Of a DNA stretch of 64,000 nt, positions 17,357 through 26,333 are shown piece by piece. The DNA comes from Gammaproteobacteria bacterium (GTDB lineage: Bacteria; Pseudomonadota; Gammaproteobacteria; Competibacterales; Competibacteraceae), in NCBI GenBank assembly GCA_020846135.1, contig JADLEK010000064.1, forward strand, positions 1-64,000, read 5' to 3'. The notes beneath the pieces are model-generated. The model saw only the letters and a list, made by a program, of their open reading frames with translations. It was not told the DNA's origin and searched no databases. Numbering within the stretch: position 1 is the stretch's first letter; each line of letters opens with the position of its first letter. The position numbers and the translations under genes are program-made.

Positions 17357-18499
17357 TCATGGGCGCAATCCCCGCCACGCCGTCAACCAGGCCAGTGCGC
17401 CCAATACCGCAGCCAGATCAAACATCGCCGCCGGTCCTAGGCCCTGCCACAGATAGCCCGCGGTCAGACTGCCTACCGCGTTGCCCGCACCGAAGCTCAA
17501 ACTGCTGTACAACGCCTGGCCACGCCCTTGCAACGTTCCGGGAAAAAATTCATGGATCAAATGGATGGAGACCGCATGGACCACGCCGAAACTGAAGGCG
17601 TGCAAGGTCTGGGCAAACAGCAATACGGGCAGATTACCGGCGCAATGGCCGATCAACAGCCAGCGCAGGGTTGCCAGCGCCAAGGCGATCAGCGTCAACT
17701 GCCGCGACCCCAGGCGCAGCAATAACGGGGGGAACCAGACAAACAGTCCCACCTCCACCGCGACCCCCAGCCCCCACAGCAGGCCAATCAGCTCGCGGGA
17801 ATAGCCAAAGGTCTCCAGATACAGCGAGAAAAACCCGTAGTACGGCCCGTGAGCCGCTTGATTAAGAAAGCTGGCGGCGAAGAAAGCGATCACTGCCGGT
17901 TGGCGCAGCACTCGACCGAGTGGCAGCGACGGATGGATTACGACTCCCGCTGGCGCATCCGGGATCAGCAGACTGATCAGCCACAAAGCAGCGAACAGCG
18001 CCAGCAGTAATGCGGGGACGATACCGACCCCCCAGTCCTCGACCAGAAAGCCGACCCCGACCGCCGCCCCGACAAAACCGACCGAACCCCACAGCCGCAC
18101 CCGGCTGTAATCGTGAATACGTTCGCCCAAGTGGTTGAGGGTGACCGCTTCGAACTGGGGCAGGGCGGCATTCCAGAAGAAACTGAACAGCAGGGTGACC
18201 AGCACCAGCCCCAGATAGGAACCACCAACCGCATAGACCCCAGTAAAGGCCAGCGCCGCCGCCAGACATGCTAAGCGGATGACCCACAGCCGTTTCCCGG
18301 TGCGGTCCGCCCACCAGCCCCACAGGGTCGGCGCAAACAGCTTGGTCGCCTGGGGAATCGCCAGTAGTTCGCCAATGCGCGCCGGATCAAAGCCCAGCGC
18401 CAGCAGATACAGCCCCCAATAGGGCAACATCACGCCCAGAACGGCGAAGTAGCATAGATAAAAACCGGACAGGCGCAGGTACAGACGGAACGGCAGCAC
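17357..18499 (-). CDS. MFS transporter, HcaT-like (MFS_1_like)
   Basis: A 380-residue inner-membrane protein with about 12 predicted helices. The N-terminus (SGFYLCYFAVLGVMLPYWGLYL) and the loop GWWADRTGKRLWVIRL match the 3-phenylpropionate/nucleoside-permease-like branch of the major facilitator superfamily. HDYSRVRLWGSVGF is another feature typical of that branch. The substrate cannot be told. It follows aroC on the same strand after 19 bases, so the two are probably co-transcribed. Confidence 0.85.
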   Translation of the reverse strand: MLPFRLYLRLSGFYLCYFAVLGVMLPYWGLYLLALGFDPARIGELLAIPQATKLFAPTLWGWWADRTGKRLWVIRLACLAAALAFTGVYAVGGSYLGLVLVTLLFSFFWNAALPQFEAVTLNHLGERIHDYSRVRLWGSVGFVGAAVGVGFLVEDWGVGIVPALLLALFAALWLISLLIPDAPAGVVIHPSLPLGRVLRQPAVIAFFAASFLNQAAHGPYYGFFSLYLETFGYSRELIGLLWGLGVAVEVGLFVWFPPLLLRLGSRQLTLIALALATLRWLLIGHCAGNLPVLLFAQTLHAFSFGVVHAVSIHLIHEFFPGTLQGRGQALYSSLSFGAGNAVGSLTAGYLWQGLGPAAMFDLAAVLGALAWLTAWRGLRP

Positions 18500-18518
18500 A
18501 GGCGGGATAACAGAGGGT

Positions 18519-19637
18519 TCAGGCGGTCGGAGCGCAGTCGGGCGCAGCGCCCGGAATCATCGGCGTCTCGGTGCGCACATCCAGGTTTTGCGCTCGATGC
18601 CGCAGCGCATGATCCATCAACACCAGCGCCAGCATCGCCTCGGCAATCGGCGTCGCCCGAATCCCGACGCAGGGATCATGACGACCCTTGGTCACCACCT
18701 CCGCCGGTTCGCCGTGAACAGTGATGGTCCGGCCCGGCAAACGCAGACTGGAGGTCGGCTTTAACGCCATACTGGCGATAATATCCTGACCGGTGGAAAT
18801 CCCGCCCAGAATCCCGCCGGAGTTGTTGCTCAAAAACCCCTCCGGCGTCAATTCATCGCGATGTTCCGTACCGCGCTGTTCCACCACCGCAAACCCGGCT
18901 CCGATTTCCACGCCCTTGACCGCATTGATGCTCATCAGCGCATGGGCGATGTCGGCGTCCAACCGGTCAAACACCGGCTCGCCCCAGCCGACCGGGGCGC
19001 CGCTGGCGACCACGGTCACCCGCGCCCCGATGGAATCGCCGGATTTGCGCAGCGCATCCATGAACCGCTCCAGTTCAGGCACCTGATCCGGGTCCGGGCA
19101 GAAAAACGGGTTGCGATCCACTTCTTCCCAGACCAGCCGGGCCGGGCGAATCGGCCCCAGTTGGGCCAGATAGCCGCGAATCTCCACCCCGTAGCGCTCG
19201 CGCAGATACTTGCGGGCAATCGCGCCGGCAGCCACTCGTAGCGCCGTCTCCCGCGCTGAGGAGCGGCCACCGCCCCGGTAATCCCGGAAACCATACTTGT
19301 GATGGTAGGGATAATCGGCATGGCCGGGCCGGAACCGATCCATGATTTCCCCGTAATCCTTGGAGCGCTGATCGACATTCTCAATCAGCAGCCCAATCGG
19401 GACCCCGGTAGTGCGGCCCTCAAATACGCCCGACAGAATGCGCACCTGATCCGGTTCGCGGCGCTGGGTGGTGTGCCGGCTCTGACCGGGCCGACGCCGA
19501 TCCAGATCGCGTTGCAGATCCGCCTCGGCCAGCTCCAGACCGGGCGGACAGCCATCCACAATTGCGCCCAGCGCCGGGCCATGGCTTTCGCCGAACGTAG
19601 TGATGGTGAACAGTTTGCCGAAGCTATTGCCGGACAT
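18519..19637 (-). CDS. aroC: chorismate synthase
   Basis: A 372-residue enzyme converting EPSP to chorismate with reduced FMN, the last step of the shikimate pathway. Signatures are [18 protein letters not shown] at the N-terminus, RRPGQS, the [20 protein letters not shown] block, GGRSSARET and GGISTGQDI. The ATG at 19637 is chosen over a GTG at 19646 because AGAGGAT sits at a workable distance and MSGNSFG is the family start. It is followed by the MFS gene, and a GC-rich hairpin separates it from hppA upstream. Confidence 0.97.
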   Translation of the reverse strand: MSGNSFGKLFTITTFGESHGPALGAIVDGCPPGLELAEADLQRDLDRRRPGQSRHTTQRREPDQVRILSGVFEGRTTGVPIGLLIENVDQRSKDYGEIMDRFRPGHADYPYHHKYGFRDYRGGGRSSARETALRVAAGAIARKYLRERYGVEIRGYLAQLGPIRPARLVWEEVDRNPFFCPDPDQVPELERFMDALRKSGDSIGARVTVVASGAPVGWGEPVFDRLDADIAHALMSINAVKGVEIGAGFAVVEQRGTEHRDELTPEGFLSNNSGGILGGISTGQDIIASMALKPTSSLRLPGRTITVHGEPAEVVTKGRHDPCVGIRATPIAEAMLALVLMDHALRHRAQNLDVRTETPMIPGAAPDCAPTA

Positions 19638-19666
19638 GCGGATCACGATCCTCTAAGCTGCAAACT

Positions 19667-19687
19667 CCCTCCCCTGGTGGGGGAGGG
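19667..19687. repeat. 8-bp hairpin between hppA and aroC
   Basis: CCCTCCCC at 19667-19674 pairs with GGGGAGGG at 19680-19687 around a 5-base loop. There is no T-run on the minus strand after the stem. It may stabilise the 3' end of the hppA transcript or be a dispersed repeat. Confidence 0.65.
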
Positions 19688-19711
19688 ACAGGGTGGGGTG
19701 AATGGCGGCGC

Positions 19712-21754
19712 TCAGGTAATGAACGGCACCAGGATCAGCGAGACGATGGAGAGCAGCTTGACCAAGATATTCATGGCCGGGCCGCTGGTGTCCTTGAACG
19801 GATCACCGACGGTATCGCCGATCACCGCCGCCGCATGGGCATCGCCGCCCTTGCGTTCGCCGGGCAACTCGCCGCCCTCAATCGACTTCTTGGCGTTGTC
19901 CCAAGCGCCACCGGCATTGGCCATGAACAGGGCAAACACCACCCCGGTCAGCATCGCCCCCAGCAGCAGACCACCCAGCGCTACCGGGCCGAAGAAGAAG
20001 CCGACGATCACCGGCGCCAGCACCGCCAGCAGACCGGGCGGCACCATTTCTCGCAGCGCCGCGTCGGTGGCAATGGTCACGCACCGGGCGGTATCCGGCT
20101 TGCTGGTGCCTTGCAGCAGACCGGGAATCTCGCGGAACTGGCGGCGGATTTCCGTCACCATTTCCATCGCCGCCCGACCCACCGAACTCATGGTCATCGC
20201 CGCCGCCAGCAGCACCACCACCCCGCCCAGAAACACGCCGATCACGACCTGTGGGTCGGTAATGTCCATGGCGACCGGATGACCGATTGCCAGCACTACG
20301 GCTTCCTTATAGGCCACGAACAGCGCCAACGCCGTCAGCGCAGCGGAACCAATGGCGAAGCCTTTGCCGGTTGCGGCGGTGGTATTGCCAATCGCGTCCA
20401 GATGGTCGGTGATTTTGCGAACTTCGGGCGGCTGGTGGGACATTTCAGCGATGCCGCCGGCGTTGTCGGAAATCGGCCCGGAAGCGTCGATGGTCATGGT
20501 CAGGCCAGACGTCGCCAACATGCCGACGGCGGCAATGGCGATACCGTACTGGCCGGCAGTATGGAATGCGACGAAGATCGCCGCCACGATGATCAGAATC
20601 GGTAGCGCACAACTTTCCAGCCCGACCGCCAAGCCGGTAATGATGTTGGTCGCCGCTCCAGTCTTCGAAGCCTGGATGATCCGGGTGACGGGTTTCGACG
20701 AGGTGTAGTACCAAGCGGTGCGACCAATGGCGACCCCGGCCAGATTACCGGCCAGAATGGCGAAAAACGCCGGCCAGCCATACCCAAACAGCAGCATGAT
20801 CAGCAGGGTTCCGATCAAAAATAGCCCGGCGGAGCTGAATTCGGAGATCGCCAGCGCCTTTTCCGGGCCGTATTTCTTGAACGCGCTCATCCCGTAAATC
20901 CCGAACAGCGACGAGAACAGACCGATGATCGCCAGGGTCAGCGGCAGCGCCAGCAACATGGGCCGGGTCACCTCCGCGCCAAAATAATGAGTCAGTTCAG
21001 CAACGCTGGCGCTGGCCGCCAGGGTGATCGCCGCTATCATCGATCCAACGTAGGATTCATAAATATCAGCGCCCATCCCGGCAATGTCGCCGACGTTATC
21101 GCCGACGTTGTCCGCGATGACGCCAGGATTGCGCGGATCGTCTTCGGGAATGCCGGCCTCCACCTTGCCCACCAGATCGGAGCCGACATCCGCCGCTTTG
21201 GTGAAAATGCCACCGCCGACCCGGGCGAACAGGGCGATGGAAGACGCGCCCATCGAAAAACCCCAGATGGTCGCGGCGGATTGCGGATCAACCGCAAGCT
21301 GGCTCGACAGGCCGGTGAAAAACAGGCCCAGACCCAGCAGGCCGAAGCTGGCGACCGCCAACCCCATCACTGCGCCGCCGTTGAATCCCACCAGCAGCGC
21401 CTCGCCCGCCCCGAAATCACGAGCGGCGGCGGTGGTGCGGACATTGGCCTTAGTCGCCGCTTTCATCCCGACCAGCCCGGCCAGCGCCGAGGTCAGCGCC
21501 CCAGCCAGAAACGCGAGGCTGGCGCCAAACCCATGCTGTTTGGAAAAGGCCAGCAGCATCGCCACCACCAGCGCGAAAATACCAATCTTGAGGTACTGGG
21601 CGCGCAGATAAGTCATTGCGCCCAGATGAATTTCTTCGGCAATCGCCGTCATCAGTTCGTCACCGGTCGAACGGCGGACGATAGATTTGTACAGCATCGC
21701 GGCGGCAGCCAGCCCAATCAGGCCCGCCAGCAGCGCCAGAATTCCAACAAACAT
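19712..21754 (-). CDS. hppA: membrane-bound ion-pumping pyrophosphatase, probably K+-dependent
   Basis: A 680-residue integral membrane enzyme that couples pyrophosphate hydrolysis to H+ (or Na+) export. The ATG at 21754 follows GGGAGG by about 10 bases. The active-site segments are present: [38 protein letters not shown] and [17 protein letters not shown]. The subtype segment reads [19 protein letters not shown]. Ala after GNTT, rather than Lys, is the known mark of the K+-dependent subfamily. It can recover energy from biosynthetic PPi. Whether H+ or Na+ is pumped cannot be settled here. Confidence 0.96.
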   Translation of the reverse strand: MFVGILALLAGLIGLAAAAMLYKSIVRRSTGDELMTAIAEEIHLGAMTYLRAQYLKIGIFALVVAMLLAFSKQHGFGASLAFLAGALTSALAGLVGMKAATKANVRTTAAARDFGAGEALLVGFNGGAVMGLAVASFGLLGLGLFFTGLSSQLAVDPQSAATIWGFSMGASSIALFARVGGGIFTKAADVGSDLVGKVEAGIPEDDPRNPGVIADNVGDNVGDIAGMGADIYESYVGSMIAAITLAASASVAELTHYFGAEVTRPMLLALPLTLAIIGLFSSLFGIYGMSAFKKYGPEKALAISEFSSAGLFLIGTLLIMLLFGYGWPAFFAILAGNLAGVAIGRTAWYYTSSKPVTRIIQASKTGAATNIITGLAVGLESCALPILIIVAAIFVAFHTAGQYGIAIAAVGMLATSGLTMTIDASGPISDNAGGIAEMSHQPPEVRKITDHLDAIGNTTAATGKGFAIGSAALTALALFVAYKEAVVLAIGHPVAMDITDPQVVIGVFLGGVVVLLAAAMTMSSVGRAAMEMVTEIRRQFREIPGLLQGTSKPDTARCVTIATDAALREMVPPGLLAVLAPVIVGFFFGPVALGGLLLGAMLTGVVFALFMANAGGAWDNAKKSIEGGELPGERKGGDAHAAAVIGDTVGDPFKDTSGPAMNILVKLLSIVSLILVPFIT

Positions 21755-21936
21755 AGATAAAAACCTCCCCCCAAGTTTGTCTGCAATGTGGATCACGACC
21801 CCATGCGCAGTGGGCCAGCATCGGCAATAATGATAACTGATTAGCGCATCGTGAATCCGGGAGTTGCCTGATTCCTGCCCGGCGCGTCCGGGGCGCTGGC
21901 TGCTGATTCAACCCCATGACGAGGAGCAACCCGAAC

Positions 21937-22365
21937 ATGAAGTGCAAACATTACATGCTGTCTGCACCCACCACCGTGCTGGATACTGCGCCGCTGTCCG
22001 AAGCCCTGTCGATCATGATTCGCAAGCACATGCAGGATTTGATGGTCGTTAATGCCCAAGGCGAGTTTATCGGCACCATCACTTCATTCCTGTTTTCCAA
22101 AATGCTGCTGCCGGCGGCGCCACAACTGCCCGACGAAGCCAGCAGCGAAACAGCCGAAGACGTAGATAACCGGCTGATGCCGCATTTGCACCGCAAAGTC
22201 GGCGATTTTACCGGCGCTCATCCAGTGGTCGATCCCGATGCGCCACTCTCAGATGCGTTGCGTCTGCTGGCCGAGGGCTATATCCGGTTGCCGGTAGTCG
22301 AGGCGGATCGCAAGCTGGTCGGGGCGATTTCATCGCTGACGATTCTGCGGCGATTCCGGTTCTGA
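21937..22365 (+). CDS. CBS-domain pair protein
   Basis: A 142-residue protein made of a single Bateman module. The ATG at 21937 lies 12 bases after GAGGAG. The first CBS motif runs APTTVLDTAPLSEALSIM to DLMVVNAQGEFIGTI, and the second from HPVVDPDAPLSDALRLL to LPVVEADRKLVGAIS. Such stand-alone pairs bind adenosyl ligands and regulate partner enzymes or channels. It is divergent from hppA (183-base gap), which makes a link to the pyrophosphatase possible but unproven. A large palindrome begins 15 bases after its stop. Confidence 0.85.
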   Translation: MKCKHYMLSAPTTVLDTAPLSEALSIMIRKHMQDLMVVNAQGEFIGTITSFLFSKMLLPAAPQLPDEASSETAEDVDNRLMPHLHRKVGDFTGAHPVVDPDAPLSDALRLLAEGYIRLPVVEADRKLVGAISSLTILRRFRF

Positions 22366-22379
22366 GCCGGGAAGGAGTT

Positions 22380-22500
22380 ATAGCTGGTGTCTGACCGGAA
22401 ACCCCACGGTAGAACCGGCCTCTGGCCGGTTTAAGCAGGCGGGACGCCTGCTCTACCATGTGTGGACAGACCTTTCCCTTTCCGTTCAGACACTAGCTAT
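22380..22500. repeat. 121-bp nested palindromic element (MITE-like or structured RNA)
   Basis: The outer arms 22380-22401 and 22479-22500 pair at 20 of 22 positions. Inside, GGTAGA (22408-22413) pairs with TCTACC (22452-22457). That stem encloses two perfect hairpins: AACCGGCC/GGCCGGTT at 22413-22431 and GCAGGCG/CGCCTGC at 22435-22451. The folded form is a long stem opening into a multi-branch junction. No coding sequence is present. Candidates are a miniature inverted-repeat element, a structured 3' UTR of the CBS gene, or a terminator between the convergent CBS and tgpA genes. Confidence 0.75.
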
Positions 22501-22518
22501 CCGGCTGGCGATAAAATT

Positions 22519-22567
22519 TCCCCTCCTTGGACAAGGAGGGGTGGCGCGAAGCGCCGGGGTGGTTCGA
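22519..22567. repeat. full copy of the interspersed palindromic repeat
   Basis: CCCCTCCTTG (22520-22529) pairs with CAAGGAGGGG (22532-22541). GGCGC-GAA-GCGCC follows at 22543-22555, then GGGGTGGTTCGAA. It is the reference copy for the family seen at 6031, 11230, 30269 and 62760. It lies just past the tgpA stop. Confidence 0.9.
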
Positions 22568-22574
22568 AATAGCG

Positions 22575-24617
22575 TTACGCGGGATGGTTAGCGATCCACG
22601 CCGCTACGGTTTCCGCCAACTGTTGTTGTTCCGCCGCCAATAGTCCGTTCGGATCAAACCGCCAGCGTTGATGCCAACCGGCCATCGCCTTCATTTCCGG
22701 CGCATCCCAGACCCCAATCCGCCGTAACCAGTGTTCCAGACTCTCGCCCGGCGGGCGGGAACCAGCGCGGGTCGTCAGCGCCGCAAGGATTTGATAGAAC
22801 GGCGATTCAGCGCCGGGCCAGACTTTGTTCGCCACTGGCTTTATGGCGGATCGTTGCCGAACCCGCTGCCGACGCAATAGCCGCCAGAGCAGCACCGCCG
22901 TCAGTCCGCTGATCACTCCCCACAGCCAGCGATGATTGCCCTCATCGCCGGTCGCTTCCCGCCAGCGCCAGCGGCTGAACTGGTGATTCAGCCAGGCCCA
23001 CAGATCGCCGACGCTTTGCCACCAGGACGCCTGCTCATCCTCAAAACCGGTCCAGTCGGGCGGAGTGGCGTCGAAGTCCTGCCAGCGGCCGTCCTGCCAG
23101 ATCAGGGTCCAGGCATGGGCATGGCGGCGGCGGGCGACGTAAACCCCTTCCAGCGCCCGATATTCCGAGACCGAAAAGCCAGTGGCGTAACGGGCCGGAA
23201 TCCCGGCAGTCCGCAACAGCAGCGCGGCGGCGCTGGCGAAGTATTCACAATGCCCGGCCCGGGTTTGCAGCAGAAAAGTTTCCAGCGCGGTCTGTCCCGC
23301 TGCCGGAGTGGGTAAATCCAGGCTGTAGCGGAACTGGCCGAGCAGGAACGCATGAATCCTGGCGGCGGTAACCACGGGCGGTTGGTTGATCAAGCCCAGT
23401 TCCGCCGCCAACCGTTGCAAGGTTGCCTGTTCGCGGCGCGGCAGCGCTAAATCCAGTTCCGCCGGCGGCGAATCCCGGTCAGCAGACAGATCGTATTCGA
23501 CGCCGTAATCAACCAAGCCGGGGCCTTCGCTGGCCTTGATCGCCCCCAGACTGCTGATCTGCACCATGCCCACCGGCAACCGATCCAGTCGCCAAGCCCC
23601 CGGCAGCGCGGGCAGCATTCCAGCTCCCCGTCGCAGTTCCAGGCTGATCGCCAACCGCCGGGACTGGCCCGCTGGAGTGGTGGAAAGCGGCCATTCGCGA
23701 CTATCCCCGGTCGGCTTGAGATCGGTGAAGCGGGTATTTTTGGCCTGCCATACCCCATCGAAATAGCTGTTGTAGGCGGCGTCGCGCAGCAACCACGGTC
23801 CTGAATCGCCCGGCGCAGGTTTAAGCCGCAACACGATCCGCCCGGATAGTTTCAGTTCGCCGATGTCGCCGAGGGCAGTACGGGCGCGATACGGATCGAC
23901 TGCAATGAACCAGTCCTCGAACCATTCGGTGAACGTATCTTCCATCGCCAGCTGGAACCGATGCAGGCCGGCGCTCAACGGCCAGGCGGTCAACCCGGCG
24001 ACTACCGCCAGGGTCAGCGCCAACGGCCAGCGATACCGCCGGGGCCGCGCCGCCAGCAGCAACCACGCCAGCAACAGGCCGATACCCGGCAGGAATCCGG
24101 GTTGTGTGGTCACACCCGCCGCCAGCAGGCAGCTCACGAAATAAGGCGCGTCCAGTCGCAGCGCTTGCTGGGCCAGCCCGCTCCGGGAGCGGCGCAGCGA
24201 GTAGAACAGGTGGCCGACCCGAAACGCGCCAGCGGTGGAATAACGCTGAATCGCCAGCGGCAGAAACAGCAGCAGCGGAATCCAACTGAGCAGGGTATAG
24301 AGCTGGGTCGCCAGCGGTGGCTGATTGAGATAGCGGGTGAACAGAATGATCAGCGCCCCGACCCAGAGCAGCGCCGAGAGATCGATGACCCGCGCCAAGG
24401 TGTTATCGTCAAGCGCCCAGCGCCAGATTACCCGTGGGGCCAGTTCCAGCAGCAGCGTCATCGGCAACGCCGGTAGCCATAACCCGGTCCGCCAGCCCCA
24501 GAACAACAGGGCCACGGCCAGCAGACCGGGCGGCAGAGTCAAGGTCGGGGTCAGGGCCAGAACTTTCGCCTCCGGTTCAAAAACCGGTGCTGGCTTACTT
24601 GGCGCCGGTCCGATCAT
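22575..24617 (-). CDS. tgpA: transglutaminase-like membrane protein TgpA (DUF3488/DUF4129 type)
   Basis: A 680-residue protein. Six or seven TM helices fill the first about 210 residues. A periplasmic region with a transglutaminase/protease-like core follows (TRAGHCEYFASAAALLLRTAGIPARY with the Cys, RRRHAHAW with the His, WQDFDATPPDW with the Asp). A further TM (WLWGVISGLTAVLLW) precedes a cytoplasmic tail. The family is usually encoded with moxR and DUF58 genes, as here. In Pseudomonas TgpA is needed for growth, but its substrate is unknown. The ATG at 24617 overlaps the rarA stop (ATGA). Confidence 0.9.
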   Translation of the reverse strand: MIGPAPSKPAPVFEPEAKVLALTPTLTLPPGLLAVALLFWGWRTGLWLPALPMTLLLELAPRVIWRWALDDNTLARVIDLSALLWVGALIILFTRYLNQPPLATQLYTLLSWIPLLLFLPLAIQRYSTAGAFRVGHLFYSLRRSRSGLAQQALRLDAPYFVSCLLAAGVTTQPGFLPGIGLLLAWLLLAARPRRYRWPLALTLAVVAGLTAWPLSAGLHRFQLAMEDTFTEWFEDWFIAVDPYRARTALGDIGELKLSGRIVLRLKPAPGDSGPWLLRDAAYNSYFDGVWQAKNTRFTDLKPTGDSREWPLSTTPAGQSRRLAISLELRRGAGMLPALPGAWRLDRLPVGMVQISSLGAIKASEGPGLVDYGVEYDLSADRDSPPAELDLALPRREQATLQRLAAELGLINQPPVVTAARIHAFLLGQFRYSLDLPTPAAGQTALETFLLQTRAGHCEYFASAAALLLRTAGIPARYATGFSVSEYRALEGVYVARRRHAHAWTLIWQDGRWQDFDATPPDWTGFEDEQASWWQSVGDLWAWLNHQFSRWRWREATGDEGNHRWLWGVISGLTAVLLWRLLRRQRVRQRSAIKPVANKVWPGAESPFYQILAALTTRAGSRPPGESLEHWLRRIGVWDAPEMKAMAGWHQRWRFDPNGLLAAEQQQLAETVAAWIANHPA

Positions 24618-25930
24618 CGATAGCGCCGCCACCCGCTTTGCCGATCCCATTCCCGCAACCGTTCCAATTTTTCGGCGATCCGGCCTTCCAGGCCATTCAC
24701 GGTAGGCTGGTAGTAGCGCGCGCCTTGGAGCGCCTCCGGAAAATAGCTTTCGCCGGCGGCATAGGCGTTCGGTTCATCATGAGGATAGCGATAGCCCTCG
24801 CCATGCCCCAGTTCCTGCGCCAGTGCGGTGGGCGCGTTGCGTAAATGCGGGGGTACGCCCAGGGTGCCGTAACGCGCTACATCCTGACGGGCGGCGGCCC
24901 AGGCGGTATAGACCGCGTTGCTCTTGGCGGCGATGGACAGATAGACCACCGCCTGCGCCAACGCCAATTCGCCCTCGGGACTGCCCAACCGCTCCTGCGC
25001 CTCCCAGGCGTTCAAGGCCAACGGCAAGGCGCGGGGGTCGGCGTTGCCGATGTCCTCACTGGCCATGCGCACCACCCGCCGGGCGATGTACAGCGGATCG
25101 CAACCACCGTCGATCATCCGCGCTAGCCAATACAGTGCGGCGTCCGGGCTACTGCCGCGCACCGCCTTGTGCAGCGCCGAAATATGGTCGTAAAACAGAT
25201 CGCCGCCACGGTCAAACCGCCGCCCGGCCCCATCGCGCATCACTACGGTCAAGGCCGCCTCCAGCGTTTCCCCCTGCGCTTCGGCCAGTTCCGCCGCCAG
25301 TTCCAGCCAGCTCAGGGCGCGCCGGGCATCGCCATCCACGGCCCGCGCCAATCGCTCCCGCATCTCCGCCGCCAACGGCCAGCGCCCGCCCAGTCCGCCA
25401 TCGCTGTCGTGCAGCGCCCGTTCAAGCACCTGGTCAATCGCGTCGTCGTCGAGACAATTGAGGACATAGACCCGTACTCGCGACAGCAGCGCATTGTTGA
25501 GGGCAAAGCCCGGATTTTCCGTCGTCGCGCCGATGAAGGTCAGCACCCCGCTTTCGACATGAGGCAGAAACGCGTCCTGCTGGGCCTTGTTGAAGCGATG
25601 AACTTCATCCACGAACAGCACGGTGCGGCGCTGCTGTTCGCGCCAGAGCGTTTGCGCCCGCTCCACCGCCGCCCGGAGTTCGCGCACCCCGGCCATCACG
25701 GCAGAGAGCCGGATCAACTCAGCCTGGCTGGCACCGGCCAACAGTTCCGCCAGGGTGGTTTTACCCGTGCCGGGTGGTCCCCACAGCACCATCGAATGGG
25801 GTTGTCCACACTCGATCGCGGTGCGCAGCGGTTTACCAGGTCCCAGCAGATGGCGTTGGCCGACAAACTCGTCCAATCGGCGTGGGCGTAGTCGATCGGC
25901 CAGCGGGCGGCGCGGATCAACAGTGGACAC
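24614..25930 (-). CDS. rarA: replication-associated recombination protein A (RarA/MgsA)
   Basis: A 438-residue AAA+ ATPase acting at stalled replication forks, related to clamp loaders. The start is a GTG at 25930, one base after the DUF2934 stop. It gives the standard beginning STVDPRRPLADRLRPRRLDEFVGQ and the usual length, and the 58-residue upstream extension is not family-like. Walker A is GPPGTGKTT at about 51-59, Walker B is VLFVDEVHRFNKAQQDAFLP, and the SSB/tetramerisation tail contains ALYWLARMIDGGCDPLYIARR. Its place inside a moxR-DUF58-tgpA run is unusual. Confidence 0.95.
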   Translation of the reverse strand: MSTVDPRRPLADRLRPRRLDEFVGQRHLLGPGKPLRTAIECGQPHSMVLWGPPGTGKTTLAELLAGASQAELIRLSAVMAGVRELRAAVERAQTLWREQQRRTVLFVDEVHRFNKAQQDAFLPHVESGVLTFIGATTENPGFALNNALLSRVRVYVLNCLDDDAIDQVLERALHDSDGGLGGRWPLAAEMRERLARAVDGDARRALSWLELAAELAEAQGETLEAALTVVMRDGAGRRFDRGGDLFYDHISALHKAVRGSSPDAALYWLARMIDGGCDPLYIARRVVRMASEDIGNADPRALPLALNAWEAQERLGSPEGELALAQAVVYLSIAAKSNAVYTAWAAARQDVARYGTLGVPPHLRNAPTALAQELGHGEGYRYPHDEPNAYAAGESYFPEALQGARYYQPTVNGLEGRIAEKLERLREWDRQSGWRRYR

Positions 25931-25931
25931 G

Positions 25932-26162
25932 TTAATCAGCAGCAGATGCCGCGCGGCGATCGAGGAACACCAGGGCGACCCGAGGTGCGGAGGCAGGCTG
26001 CGCCGCCGACGGATCGATCTCGCGTTCAGCCGCCAGCCAATCCTCGATCGGGCAACCGCCTTCAAAACTCCGGCGTTCGGCCCGATAGTAAGCCGCTTCG
26101 GCAATCCAGGCTTGCCGCTGGTCCGTAAGACCCTCTGTTTGGGTAGGTTGGGAAATAGACAT
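25932..26162 (-). CDS. DUF2934 domain protein
   Basis: A 76-residue soluble protein. The core IAEAAYYRAERRSFEGGCPI followed by EDWLAAE is the DUF2934 signature (a short alpha-hairpin module of unknown role). The ATG at 26162 (MSISQPT) is preferred, and a longer start at 26207 is possible. The stop is one base before the rarA GTG, so rarA translation may depend on it. It is 171 bases downstream of the DUF58 gene, and no other gene lies in that gap. Confidence 0.8.
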   Translation of the reverse strand: MSISQPTQTEGLTDQRQAWIAEAAYYRAERRSFEGGCPIEDWLAAEREIDPSAAQPASAPRVALVFLDRRAASAAD

Positions 26163-26333
26163 GAGGTTCGTATCCTTAAAAATGGTGGGTATCAATGGGA
26201 AGCTCAAGACGAAGGCGGGGATTGTAGACCTTGGCCGTCATCAACCCCAAAACCACTGTGAGCCGTTCCAGGGGCGTTTCCATCCGAGTGCCGGGTTGCT
26301 CTGCTGGTTCAGCAGGGCGGCGATCGCGAGAAA

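Noticed and set aside
20987..21760. 257-codon plus-strand frame opposite hppA
   Set aside because: Low-complexity polar translation, antisense to well-conserved pyrophosphatase segments.
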